Source: Asticcacaulis sp. AND118
GTDB taxonomy: Bacteria > Pseudomonadota > Alphaproteobacteria > Caulobacterales > Caulobacteraceae
DNA: 64,000 nucleotides
Direction of reading: 5' to 3'
Assembly (NCBI RefSeq): GCF_020535245.1
Contig: NZ_CP084910.1
Span: 1,340,501-1,404,500, forward strand
Shown piece after piece: positions 53,142 to 61,955 of the stretch (position 1 is its first letter; the number at the start of each line of letters is the position of its first letter). The position numbers and the translations under genes are program-made. The notes under the pieces are model-generated. The model did no database searches, was not told the origin of the DNA, and saw only the letters and a list, made by a program, of their open reading frames with translations.

Positions 53142-54414
53142 GCGGAAGACAGGCGATCGGCAGAGTTCAAGAGCGCTGCCACGTGAGGCTTATGTGTGGA
53201 TCTGGTTGCCCGGAAGCACGGAACCTGTCGTCGCCGGACGTCTTGCCCGCGACGGAGACCTTCATGTCTTCAACTACGGCCGATCCTATCTGGAACGTCC
53301 CGACGCCATGCCGATCTATCTGCCGGAATTGCCGTTGCAGCGCGGCGCGCTTGTTCCACAGGCACCGCTAGACATGGCCGGCGCCTTGCGCGATGGATCG
53401 CCCGATGCATGGGGGCGACGGGTCATCATCAATCGACTGACGGGTCTGAAGGGCGTTGACGCACAAGCGGTCGAATTCGATGAATTGACCTACATGCTGA
53501 ATTCTGGCTCCGACCGCATCGGTGCCCTGGATTTTCAGGCGTCGCCGGATCGTTATGAGCCACGCGAAGCTGAAAATTCAACGCTTGAGGAGTTGCTGGA
53601 AGCGGCCGAGCGCGTTGACCGGGGCGAGCCTATTCCGCCAGCCCTCGACAGGGCATTGTTTCATGGCAGTTCCATCGGCGGTGCCCGGCCAAAGGCATTG
53701 ATTGCCAATGGCAACGAGAAGTTCATCGCCAAATTTTCCGCGACGAATGACACCTATGCCATCGTCAAGGCGGAATATGTGGCGATGCGGCTGGCCGATG
53801 TGGCAGCCGGGCTCAACGTCGCCCCCGTCAGGCTGGTCAAGGCCAATGGCAAGGACGTGCTGCTGGTCAAGCGCTTCGACCGCACACGCACAGACAAGGG
53901 CTGGGCGCGGCGCGCGATGGTCTCGGCACTAACCATGTTCGGCTTGTCCGAAATGCAGGCACGATATGCCAGCTATCGCGATCTTGCCGAGATCATCCGT
54001 GCGCGTTTTACCGAGCCGAAGGAAACGCTGAGGGAGTTGTTTGGGCGTATGGTGTTCAATGTGCTCTCGGGCAACACCGACGACCATGCCCGCAATCACG
54101 CGGCCTTCTGGGGTGGCGGGTCCCTGTCGCTTACGCCTGCCTACGACATCTGCCCCCAGCCGCGCACCGGTCGCGAGGCCAATCAGGCCATGCTGATCGG
54201 GGAGGAGGATCGGCGCAGCCGCCTGGAAACCTGCCGTGCCGCAGCATCCGCCTTCCTGTTGGGTGCCGCGGACGCCGATGAAATCATAGACGCACAGATC
54301 GAAGGTATCCGGGCAGCTTGGGGCGACATTTGCGATGAAGCGGAACTCAGCGCTGTCGACCGGGCGTTTCTTTGGGAACGGCAATTCCTAAATCAATATG
54401 CATTTGACGAATAG
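53131..54414 (+). CDS. hipA: HipA-family serine/threonine kinase toxin
   Basis: 427 residues. HipA N1 subdomain (YVWIWLPGSTEPVVAGRLARDG), the glycine-rich SSIGGARPKALIANGNEKFIAKF (nucleotide loop and Lys), the catalytic NTDDHARNHAAFW and DFG-like LTPAYDICPQ motifs are all present, so it looks active. HipA kinases inactivate aminoacyl-tRNA synthetases and cause growth arrest. Coupled to hipB. It sits inside the otherwise conserved conjugation block and could stabilise the element. Confidence 0.93.
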   Translation: MTSERKTGDRQSSRALPREAYVWIWLPGSTEPVVAGRLARDGDLHVFNYGRSYLERPDAMPIYLPELPLQRGALVPQAPLDMAGALRDGSPDAWGRRVIINRLTGLKGVDAQAVEFDELTYMLNSGSDRIGALDFQASPDRYEPREAENSTLEELLEAAERVDRGEPIPPALDRALFHGSSIGGARPKALIANGNEKFIAKFSATNDTYAIVKAEYVAMRLADVAAGLNVAPVRLVKANGKDVLLVKRFDRTRTDKGWARRAMVSALTMFGLSEMQARYASYRDLAEIIRARFTEPKETLRELFGRMVFNVLSGNTDDHARNHAAFWGGGSLSLTPAYDICPQPRTGREANQAMLIGEEDRRSRLETCRAAASAFLLGAADADEIIDAQIEGIRAAWGDICDEAELSAVDRAFLWERQFLNQYAFDE

Positions 54415-54443
54415 AGATTGAAGGTCTTTCGTTCGCGCAATCG

Positions 54444-54893
54444 TTAAAGTTGATCATGTTTGGCCGAATGATCCGACACGTCCATATCCTCCGAGATCTC
54501 CTGCCGGAGCTGCGGCCCCTTGGCGAGCCGCCGTCCGAGTGCGGTGACAAACGCCTCGTAACGTTCGCCGGTCTTGACTCGGGCGGCCTGCGCAGCGGGT
54601 TCGGGCAGGGCCGGGGTCGTCGACAACCAGAAGCGCACGAACACCGCCAGGGTCTCGACCGAAATCCCGACATCGCGCTCGAGGCGTGTGATGCGACGAT
54701 CGATCTGATCGAGGCGCTTGGTGAAGGCTGCTTCCTGTCGCTCGGCTGCATCCGGTGAGAGGAAGGATTCGATCGCGGCTTCGGCGATGAGCGACCTCGA
54801 CTGGTCACGTCGGGCGGCATGTTCGACGAGACGTTTCATGACAGCGGGTTCGAGATAGACGGAGAGCCGTTGCTTGCGGGGTGATTTCGTCAT
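54444..54893 (-). CDS. CopG-like ribbon-helix-helix protein
   Basis: 149 residues from the ATG 54893 (GAGGTG upstream). SPRKQRLSVYLEPAVMKRLVEHAARRDQSRSLIAEAAIESFL at the N-terminus is a ribbon-helix-helix DNA-binding fold; a helical, coiled-coil-like part follows (FTKRLDQIDRRITRLERDVG). It always accompanies traG in this ICE type. Possible role at oriT or in traG control. Confidence 0.85.
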   Translation of the reverse strand: MTKSPRKQRLSVYLEPAVMKRLVEHAARRDQSRSLIAEAAIESFLSPDAAERQEAAFTKRLDQIDRRITRLERDVGISVETLAVFVRFWLSTTPALPEPAAQAARVKTGERYEAFVTALGRRLAKGPQLRQEISEDMDVSDHSAKHDQL

Positions 54894-54900
54894 GTGCACC

Positions 54901-56889
54901 TCACAGGTCCATGCCGTCGTCGGGATCGAGCGAGACCTGCCGTGCCACGCTCTGCATGATACGGGACAGGCGGCTATTGCGGACGGCGTCTTCATCCGTC
55001 TCGTCCGGCAGGTCGATCTCGAATTCATTGTTGATTGGGGCTTTCTTTTCGATCGGTGCGACACGGTTGAGTTCCGGCTGATGCCGACGCTCGGATTCGG
55101 TCGGATCTTCGTCACCCTGATCGCCACCAGCCAGGAGAGACGCGGAAGCTTCCGGCTTGGCAGGCACCGGTAAGCCGGTCCAGTCGTCGGGCCGCCCTAC
55201 GTCGGAAGCGGCAAGCTTTGGCGGGGGCAGCAGGCGCTCTTTGAAACGGGCATCCTCGTAATAGCGAGCCTTTTTCGCGCGGATCGGCGCAAGGCCCGCC
55301 GCCATGACGATCTCGTCGGTCGGCGGCAGTTGCATGATTTCGCCAGGGGTCAGGAGGGGCCGCGCCGTCTCGGAGCGCGAAACCATCAAATGCCCGAGCC
55401 AGGGCGAGAGCCGGTGCCCGGCATAGTTCTTCATCGCCTTCATCTCGGTCGCGGTGCCGAGCGCGTCGGAAACGCGCTTGGCGGTTCGCTCGTCATTGGT
55501 GGCGAAGCTGACACGGACATGGCAGTTGTCGAGGATCGAATTATTCGCGCCGTAGGCCTTTTCGATCTGGTTCAGCGACTGGGCGATCAGGAAGCTCTTG
55601 AGGCCATAGCCCGCCATGAAGGCGAGCGCGCTCTCGAAGAAATCGAGCCGCCCCAGCGCCGGAAACTCGTCGAGCATCAGGAGAAGGCGATGTCGTCCGG
55701 CCTTGGCCTGCAAATCCTCGGTCAGACGGCGCCCAACCTGGTTGAGGATCAGGCGAATGAGCGGCTTTGTCCGGGCGATGTCGGATGGCGGCACGACAAG
55801 ATAGAGGGTTGCCGGATGTTTTGCGGCGACCAGGTCCATGATCCGCCAGTCGCAGCGGCGGGTGACTTCAGCAACGACCGGATCGCGGTAAAGCCCGAGA
55901 AACGACATGGCGGTGGAGAGCACGCCCGAGCGTTCGTTGTCGGATTTGTTGAGGAGTTCACGCGCCGCGCTGGCAATGACGGGATGCGGTCCGGCTTCAC
56001 CCAGATGCGCGGTTTTCATCATGGCGGCGAGCGTCGACTCGATCGGGCGGCGGGGATCGGAGAGAAAAGCAGCGACACCCGCCAGTGTCTTGTCAGGCTC
56101 GGCATAGAGGACATGCAGGATGGCCCCGACCAGCAGGGCGTGACTGGTCTTTTCCCAATGGTTGCGCTTTTCAAGGGAGCCTTCGGGGTCAACAAGGATG
56201 TCGGCGATATTCTGAACGTCACGGACTTCCCACTCGCCGCGGCGCACCTCGAGCAGGGGATTATAGGGTGAGGATTTGGTGTTGGTCGGATCGAAGAGCA
56301 GAACGCGGCCATGCCGGGCGCGGAAGCCGGCTGTGAGCTGCCAGTTTTCGCCCTTGATGTCATGAACGATGGCGGAGCCGGGCCAGGTTAGAAGCGAAGG
56401 CACGACGAGACCGACACCCTTGCCGGATCGAGTCGGTGCAAAACAAAGGATGTGTTCGGGGCCGTCGTGGCGCAGATAGTGCTCGTCATAGCGGCCGAGC
56501 ACGACGCCATCGTGCCCCAGAAGACCTGCCGCCTTCACCTCTTCGGGTTCAGCCCAGCGGGCGGAGCCATAGGTTTCGACCTTCTTGGCCTCGCGCGCCC
56601 GCCAAACCGACATGCCGATGGCGGCGGCTGCAGCGATCAGACCACCGGATGCGGCGATGTAGGCGCCTTCCACAAAGATCGGCGGTGCATAAGCGTCATA
56701 GGCGTACCACCACCAGAAGAAGGCGGGCGGCAGGTAAACGGGAAAACCGAAGAGCCGGAACCAGGGTTCGCCGAGTTCTGGTTGGAAGGCCAGCCGCCAC
56801 GCCACCCATTCGGTCGCGCCCCAAATGCAGAGCAGAACAATCGAAAGAACGGTGAGGATCTGGCCCCAGAGAATTTTGGTCGCGGACAT
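54901..56889 (-). CDS. traG: Type IV coupling protein TraG (VirD4-like)
   Basis: 662 residues. Two or three N-terminal membrane helices (ILTVLSIVLLCIWGATEWVAW, YLPPAFFWWWYAYDAY, and AYIAASGGLIAAAAAIGM), Walker A LCFAPTRSGKGVGLVVPSLL (151-160) and Walker B LLLMLDEFPALGR. It couples the relaxase-DNA complex to the Trb channel. Followed by the CopG-like gene 7 bases away and preceded by the relaxase gene. Confidence 0.96.
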   Translation of the reverse strand: MSATKILWGQILTVLSIVLLCIWGATEWVAWRLAFQPELGEPWFRLFGFPVYLPPAFFWWWYAYDAYAPPIFVEGAYIAASGGLIAAAAAIGMSVWRAREAKKVETYGSARWAEPEEVKAAGLLGHDGVVLGRYDEHYLRHDGPEHILCFAPTRSGKGVGLVVPSLLTWPGSAIVHDIKGENWQLTAGFRARHGRVLLFDPTNTKSSPYNPLLEVRRGEWEVRDVQNIADILVDPEGSLEKRNHWEKTSHALLVGAILHVLYAEPDKTLAGVAAFLSDPRRPIESTLAAMMKTAHLGEAGPHPVIASAARELLNKSDNERSGVLSTAMSFLGLYRDPVVAEVTRRCDWRIMDLVAAKHPATLYLVVPPSDIARTKPLIRLILNQVGRRLTEDLQAKAGRHRLLLMLDEFPALGRLDFFESALAFMAGYGLKSFLIAQSLNQIEKAYGANNSILDNCHVRVSFATNDERTAKRVSDALGTATEMKAMKNYAGHRLSPWLGHLMVSRSETARPLLTPGEIMQLPPTDEIVMAAGLAPIRAKKARYYEDARFKERLLPPPKLAASDVGRPDDWTGLPVPAKPEASASLLAGGDQGDEDPTESERRHQPELNRVAPIEKKAPINNEFEIDLPDETDEDAVRNSRLSRIMQSVARQVSLDPDDGMDL

Positions 56890-56912
56890 TGGTTTCGTCT
56901 CTCGTCAGAAGT

Positions 56913-58652
56913 TCAAAGGCCAATCCCGCGTTTGCGGGCAAAGCTCCAGTCGACACCGCCATCGGCGCGCGCGATCCCGGAGACATGGCGGTCGAGATGC
57001 TTTTCGAGCGAGGGTGTCCAAGGCACGAGCTGGAAGCCGAGGCCATCATCGATCATGGCGAAGCGGCCGGAGGCGAGCGTCAGCCGACGGCGATAATCGC
57101 CGGTCACATAGTCGCCAGTCCCTGAAGCTTTGAACGGTCGGCCGGTCTCGGCCGCGAGGGCCCGACCTGCCTGTTCCAGTTCCTGGTTTCGCAGGGTCTC
57201 GATCAGGCCGCGCGGAAACATCATCTGGCTGTCACGACGCTCGGCAATGCCCTGCGCGACAAGGTGATCGGCACGGGCATGCAGGGCCTGACGCACCTCC
57301 GCGCCGAACCCGCCGTCAGAAAGTGCGTGCGGATCACGGGCGATGTTCTGGCGATCCAGCCAGGTCGCGCCGGACGCGGTTATTTGTCGATCGAGGTCGT
57401 AGTCCGAGCGCACCGCGAGCGCTGCGCGGCGCTGGCCGTTGGCGTCATCGAATTTGCGCAGTTCGACGATGGAACCGGGCGTGCTGTCACCAGCAGCGTC
57501 TAGGTTCGAAAGCTTGATGTGATGGGTGCGTCCGTCAACACCATCGACCACGGCATAGGCGGTGCCCTTCAGCTCGTCGTCGAGGCCGCGGGCGACGAGC
57601 CGCCCAACGATGGTATCATCAAGACTTTCACCGGCGAGGACGAAGCTTGCTGATCCGCGTTCGATGCCGCGATCGGTCAGCGCACGTTGCATGCGCTTGA
57701 TGATGTCGCCGCGCTCACCAAGCGCGCGCAGTGTGGCTTCTGCCTTGTCGTCAATGATCCATTGGCCGGCACCGACCTCATGGGCGAGGCCGAGGGCTTC
57801 GAGTTTGCGCAGCCGCCCGATCTTTTGGGGGTGGAATTCGTCGGGCCGCTCGGCACTGGCGGGCGCCATATCGATGATGCCATGGGCGTCACGATCACCG
57901 GCCAGCTGGCGATCGAGCTGGGTCCAATGCTCGGCATCGATTTGGGCGGTCAGGCTGCGGCGGATGTCGAGGTCTGTGCGCGGCCCCAGCTCCTGGGTGA
58001 CGAGGTCGGCTGCGCGTGCGCGCATACCGTCCTTGATGTAGTCGCGGGCAATAACAAGGTCCTGGCCATCGTAGGCGCGGCCGCGCAGGATGACATGCAC
58101 ATGCGGATTGTCGGTGTTCCAGTGATCGACGGCGGCCCAGTCCAGCTTGGTGCCGAGATCCTTTTCCATCTGGCCCATCAGGTCGCGGGTGAAGGATCGC
58201 AGATCGGCCATGTCCGTCGCGTCCTCCGGCGAGACGATGAAGCGGAAATGATGACGGTCGCCGTCCGCTTGCTCGGCAACGGCCTGTCCATCCACTTCCG
58301 TCTCGCCCGGACCGAAGAGATGCGCCTTTTCCCCGTCTCGGGTCACACCATCGCGGCGCAGATAATTAAGGTGGGTGGTGAGCGGTGTTGCGCGGGCGCT
58401 GTGGCGAACCACACGGGTCTTGATGACAACGACGCGGGAACGGCCGTTCAGAAGGTTGTTGGCGCGCACGCTCGCCGTCCGGCCCCGCCCAAAAGTCGAG
58501 CGGGTGCCGGAGCTGATGCGGCCAGAGCGGGACACATGGCCGCCAGCCTTCTGGGCCGCTGCCAGAGCCTGAGCAATGAAGGGCCGTGTGGCTTGCGTGC
58601 CGGAACTGCGCACGCGGCCAGGACGGATACGGAAGTCCTCGTCGCCACTCAT
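56913..58652 (-). CDS. rlxS: Relaxase/mobilization nuclease RlxS (VirD2-like, DUF3363)
   Basis: 579 residues from the ATG 58652 (MSGDEDFRIRPGRVR). The relaxase domain has Tyr97 in THLNYLRRDGV, HHFRFIVSPED (134-139) and the metal-binding DNPHVHVILRGR (HxH at 184-186). The DUF3363 C-terminal region follows. It nicks oriT and leads the strand through TraG and Trb. The frame is open upstream of 58652 but without similarity. The candidate oriT is immediately upstream. Confidence 0.93.
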   Translation of the reverse strand: MSGDEDFRIRPGRVRSSGTQATRPFIAQALAAAQKAGGHVSRSGRISSGTRSTFGRGRTASVRANNLLNGRSRVVVIKTRVVRHSARATPLTTHLNYLRRDGVTRDGEKAHLFGPGETEVDGQAVAEQADGDRHHFRFIVSPEDATDMADLRSFTRDLMGQMEKDLGTKLDWAAVDHWNTDNPHVHVILRGRAYDGQDLVIARDYIKDGMRARAADLVTQELGPRTDLDIRRSLTAQIDAEHWTQLDRQLAGDRDAHGIIDMAPASAERPDEFHPQKIGRLRKLEALGLAHEVGAGQWIIDDKAEATLRALGERGDIIKRMQRALTDRGIERGSASFVLAGESLDDTIVGRLVARGLDDELKGTAYAVVDGVDGRTHHIKLSNLDAAGDSTPGSIVELRKFDDANGQRRAALAVRSDYDLDRQITASGATWLDRQNIARDPHALSDGGFGAEVRQALHARADHLVAQGIAERRDSQMMFPRGLIETLRNQELEQAGRALAAETGRPFKASGTGDYVTGDYRRRLTLASGRFAMIDDGLGFQLVPWTPSLEKHLDRHVSGIARADGGVDWSFARKRGIGL

Positions 58653-58896
58653 GGCAAAACTCCAGCACATCGCGACAAGGCGTTGATTTTGCGAAAGGAA
58701 TGGCAGTTCTGCGAGGTGCTGCACTTCATCGCGCCTCGCAAAAGTAATCCATAACCCATTGAAAACAAACGACCGACCAAGCCCGCACCTCGCGGCCTTT
58801 TATCTCGCCATCCTTCGGTCGTGTTACCAGGCCTCGACCTCTGCGCACGCTTCTCCACACCGGTGTCCGCTATCGTGCGATCAGGAACCCGAGTAC
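58653..58896. other. Candidate oriT region
   Basis: Non-coding gap directly upstream of the relaxase gene, with TGCGAGG (58710-58716) and CCTCGCA (58734-58740) forming a perfect 7-bp inverted repeat, followed by an A/T-rich TAATCCATAACCCATTG stretch. Relaxase genes usually lie next to their oriT. The nick site cannot be assigned from sequence alone. Confidence 0.4.
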
Positions 58897-59610
58897 TCAT
58901 GGTGTGCTTCCTGTACTGGCGCGGGCGACAAACAGGCCATCAGACTGCGGCTCGATGGCGGAGACATCGCGTACATCCGTTGTCGCCTGGGCCTGCGAAG
59001 ACGGGCGCTTTTCCGGTATGGGAATGGCGGTCTGGCGGGTGACGTTCTGCGCGATGAACAGCGGCGCCTGTGTCCAGGAGACGGCATTCGAGGGGGCCGC
59101 CAAGGTGCTGTCCGATGATCCACTGGCATCGACCGATTGCGCCACTAGTGCGACATAGGCGCGGGTTTCGCTGGGCAGCGTTCGGCCCTTGAGAGAGGCT
59201 TCATAACGTCCGGGGCCAGCATTATAGGCGGCGATCCAGCCGGGCGAGCCGTAACGGTCGAACAGTTCCCGGATATAGGCTGTGCCTGCGATAATGTTGT
59301 CATGCGGATCGTAAGGATCTGCGCCCAACCGATGCCGCGCGCGCAAGTCTTCCCAAGTCGCAGGCATGATCTGCATCAGGCCCATGGCGCCCTTGGGCGA
59401 GAGCGCTCGGCGGTCGCCCGCGCTTTCCGCCGTCATCACTGCGCGTATCCAGCGCGGGGGAAGCTCAAACCGGGCAGCGGCCTCGGCAATATGATCGGCA
59501 TAGGCACCGCCGGGCGATTGGGCAACCGGCGTCGGCGGTTCGGCAAACGCAACGCGCGGCAGCGGGCTCAGAAGAACAAGGCCGGAAAAGAAAAGAGTGA
59601 GCATACGCAT
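58897..59610 (-). CDS. Lytic transglycosylase (TrbN/VirB1-like)
   Basis: 237 residues from the ATG 59610. Signal peptide (MLTLFFSGLVLLSPLPRVAFA) and an SLT domain: RWIRAVMTAESAGDRRALSPKGAMGLMQIMPATW with the catalytic Glu, then GTAYIRELFDRYGSPGWIAAYNAGPG. It opens the peptidoglycan locally for channel assembly. Downstream of DUF736, upstream of the candidate oriT. Confidence 0.93.
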   Translation of the reverse strand: MRMLTLFFSGLVLLSPLPRVAFAEPPTPVAQSPGGAYADHIAEAAARFELPPRWIRAVMTAESAGDRRALSPKGAMGLMQIMPATWEDLRARHRLGADPYDPHDNIIAGTAYIRELFDRYGSPGWIAAYNAGPGRYEASLKGRTLPSETRAYVALVAQSVDASGSSDSTLAAPSNAVSWTQAPLFIAQNVTRQTAIPIPEKRPSSQAQATTDVRDVSAIEPQSDGLFVARASTGSTP

Positions 59611-59614
59611 GGTT

Positions 59615-59950
59615 TCAGTCCCGACCTTCGCGCTTTTGTGGGCGGTTCCAATGCAGCGACCAGGCGTGACCGGCGTCATCGTCGCGGAAGAGGTTGGCCC
59701 GTATCGGCTGCGTCAGCAACGGGTCATCGAGAGCCAAGGCGATGAACTCACCCGCGCGTTCGCCGGTACGCTTCCATCCGGCTCCGGCCTCCGGGCCGTC
59801 CTCGGTATCGAGGTGGACACGGTAGTCCGGTGCGCCTTCCGTGTCGGATGGAGAAATGGCGACGATCACCAGTTCGGCGCTCAGCATGAGCGTGCGGATG
59901 TGGCCGGAAAATCCAGATGGGTTGCGCGTAAACTGTCCGATCTGTGTCAT
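59615..59950 (-). CDS. DUF736 protein
   Basis: 111 residues from the ATG 59950, AAGGAG upstream. MTQIGQFTRNPSGFSGHIRTLML is the conserved opening of DUF736, and LTQPIRANLFRDDDAGHAWSLHWNRP the usual end. These proteins are constant ICE and plasmid genes of unknown function, thought to act on single-stranded DNA. Same strand as traF and the transglycosylase. Confidence 0.9.
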   Translation of the reverse strand: MTQIGQFTRNPSGFSGHIRTLMLSAELVIVAISPSDTEGAPDYRVHLDTEDGPEAGAGWKRTGERAGEFIALALDDPLLTQPIRANLFRDDDAGHAWSLHWNRPQKREGRD

Positions 59951-59994
59951 GGAAATCTCCTTGGAATGGTGGAAGAAGACGGCAACGCGGGCGC

Positions 59995-60540
59995 TCAAGG
60001 CGCTGTTGCGCGCCAGATGAAGCGGCCCGTTCCGGTAGGATCGGTGTAGAGAGGTTGCGTCTTGCCGAGTACGTCAGTGACCGAGAGCGGGCCGAAATAG
60101 CGGCTGTCGAGGCTGTCGCGGGCGGCGGGGTTGAGCAGAAAAACCGCGTTCGGAGCGATCTGCTGGCAGCCCTGCCAGACCGGCAATTCACGACCGCGAC
60201 TGTCGCGATCGAGTGCGGCAGCGGCGAAACGTCCGTCGACCATGATGTCGCGGCCGATCCGGCAGACCTGTTGCCCGGACAGGGCCGCGATATGTTTCAG
60301 GAGGGGGACGCCGCGACCGATATAGCCGCGCTCGACCATGAAATCTTCGAGCGCCTCGTCTGGTCTGACGACCACCAGATCGCCGACTTCGAGCTTGTCG
60401 ACTGGGCCAACAGCATAGAGGCCGATGGGCGCACTGGCGGTGGCGTTCCAGAGCAGTTTCATCGGCATAGCGGAAAAGGTGGTGACGCCGAACCCTGCAA
60501 GGGCCGTGGCGGCCACCAGAAGATAAAGGACGCGCTTCAT
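59995..60540 (-). CDS. traF: S26-family conjugative peptidase TraF
   Basis: 181 residues from the ATG 60540, overlapping the DUF2840 stop (ATGA). One N-terminal helix (VLYLLVAATALAGFGVTTF), then NATASAPIGLYAV with the catalytic Ser and LLKHIAALSGQQVC with the catalytic Lys, as in TraF/type I signal peptidases. It matures the TrbC pilin. Ends RFIWRATAP. Confidence 0.93.
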   Translation of the reverse strand: MKRVLYLLVAATALAGFGVTTFSAMPMKLLWNATASAPIGLYAVGPVDKLEVGDLVVVRPDEALEDFMVERGYIGRGVPLLKHIAALSGQQVCRIGRDIMVDGRFAAAALDRDSRGRELPVWQGCQQIAPNAVFLLNPAARDSLDSRYFGPLSVTDVLGKTQPLYTDPTGTGRFIWRATAP

Positions 60541-61058
60541 TGGCTGACCTCTTGCCGCTTGAGCCATGCCCGATGACGCGCGAGCGTGTAGGGGCGCGGC
60601 GGTTCGCCGGTCGCGAGGCGATTGTGGACATGACGCCAGTGATCGGGCGCGACCGCGGTCGGGTCGATCCGCAAGGCCTCGATGGCGTCGATGTGGCTCA
60701 GAACCCGCTCGACCTTCGGCCAGCTCGCCACGTGCAGCAGGATGTCGCCGCCGGGTGTCACGGAAGGTACGGTCTGGAACCCTTGGCCCGGTCGCACGGT
60801 GCGCACGACGTAAAGATGCGAACTCACGGTGCCGAACCTGTTCGCCGCCCAGCGGATGAGCGCGAAGACGCTCTCGGGCGCGAAGCTGACGCAGCGCCGG
60901 CGGCGGTCGATCAGCCGTTCGGAGGTCTCATGGCCGAAGCGTAGCCAATGTTCGATCTGCTTCTCGATCCACACCAACTCGACCTCGGTGAGTTCTGTGG
61001 TCTGTGCCGATGCTGGCGTAGCCTGGCCGATCGCTTGTCTTCCGGTCATCACGCTCAT
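60537..61058 (-). CDS. DUF2840 protein
   Basis: 173 residues. ELTEVELVWIEKQIEHWLRFGHETSERLIDRRRRCVSFAPESVFALIRWAANRFGTVSS is the DUF2840 core, and WRHVHNRLATGEPPRPYTLARHRAWLKRQ the conserved end. Always near traF in these elements; function unknown. Overlaps the RHH gene and traF by 4 bases each, so translationally coupled. Confidence 0.88.
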   Translation of the reverse strand: MSVMTGRQAIGQATPASAQTTELTEVELVWIEKQIEHWLRFGHETSERLIDRRRRCVSFAPESVFALIRWAANRFGTVSSHLYVVRTVRPGQGFQTVPSVTPGGDILLHVASWPKVERVLSHIDAIEALRIDPTAVAPDHWRHVHNRLATGEPPRPYTLARHRAWLKRQEVSQ

Positions 61059-61306
61059 GACGGCTCTCCGGCATCAGCAGGAAACTCCCGCGCGAGAAGA
61101 TCGCGCAGCATGTCGGCAACGGTCATGCCTCGACGGAAGGCGGCGATCTTGATGCGCCCGCGCATATCCGGCGTGACGTCGATGGTCAGACGCGCAGTGT
61201 TGATGGCGGCGTCCGCGACGCGCGCTGGCGCATCAGGCGCCTTGATCCAGCTCTCCGGATCGGCTGGCCGGGCGGCAAAGCCGCGACGGGACGGGCGCTC
61301 AGCCAT
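61055..61306 (-). CDS. Ribbon-helix-helix partner of ParA
   Basis: 83 residues from the ATG 61306, overlapping the parA stop by 8 bases. TARLTIDVTPDMRGRIKIAAFRRGMTVADMLRDLLAREF is a ribbon-helix-helix DNA-binding domain with a basic, flexible N-terminus (ERPSRRGFAARPADPESW). A small RHH protein encoded right after a ParA is the usual centromere-binding partner in type Ib partition systems. Confidence 0.85.
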   Translation of the reverse strand: MAERPSRRGFAARPADPESWIKAPDAPARVADAAINTARLTIDVTPDMRGRIKIAAFRRGMTVADMLRDLLAREFPADAGEPS

Positions 61307-61955
61307 GACGATGCCTCCCGGCAGTAAGGCTCGTGATGTCGTCGGCGAGCCGGGCAATTTCTCGCGCGGCAGGCCCGTCAGGGTCTAGTTCCTGCGCCAG
61401 CTGCCCGGATTGGGCGGCGGCGGCAAAGACGATGCGCTGGCCGATGGTTGCGCCGAGCACCGGCGGATCATGATCGGCAAGACCGTCAGCTGTTTCACGG
61501 GCGAGGATGGTGCGCGCCGCACAGCGATTGAGGACGAAACGCGCGGCAAGGTCCGGACGATAGATGCGGGCTTCTTTGAGCAGGCCAAGCATTTCGGCGG
61601 AAGCCCAACCGTCGAGCGGTGACGGCTGTACCGGGATCAGCACCAGGTCCGCAGCCAGAAGGGCCGAGCGCATCAAGCCGGCGACACGGGGCGGACCGTC
61701 GATGACGACATGGTCGGCGCTGCGGGCGAGTTCCGGCGCTTCACGGTGGAGCGTATCGCGCGCCAGTCCAATCACACCGAAGAGCCGTGGCAGGCGTTCA
61801 TGTTCGCGTTGCTGCGACCAATCCAGCGCCGAGCCCTGCGGATCGGCGTCGATGAGGGTGACGCGCTGCCCCTGGCGCGCCCATTCACCTGCGAGATGCA
61901 GCGCCAACGTCGTCTTGCCGACGCCACCCTTTTGATTGAGGAGGGCCACGATCAT
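61299..61955 (-). CDS. parA: ParA-family partition ATPase
   Basis: 218 residues. Deviant Walker A MIVALLNQKGGVGKTTLALHLA (8-16), VTLIDADPQGSALDWSQQRE and VVIDGPPRV motifs. It is short and lacks an N-terminal HTH, as in type Ib ParA proteins. It would position or stabilise the excised circular element. Coupled to repA (4-base overlap) and to the RHH gene. Confidence 0.95.
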   Translation of the reverse strand: MIVALLNQKGGVGKTTLALHLAGEWARQGQRVTLIDADPQGSALDWSQQREHERLPRLFGVIGLARDTLHREAPELARSADHVVIDGPPRVAGLMRSALLAADLVLIPVQPSPLDGWASAEMLGLLKEARIYRPDLAARFVLNRCAARTILARETADGLADHDPPVLGATIGQRIVFAAAAQSGQLAQELDPDGPAAREIARLADDITSLTAGRHRHG

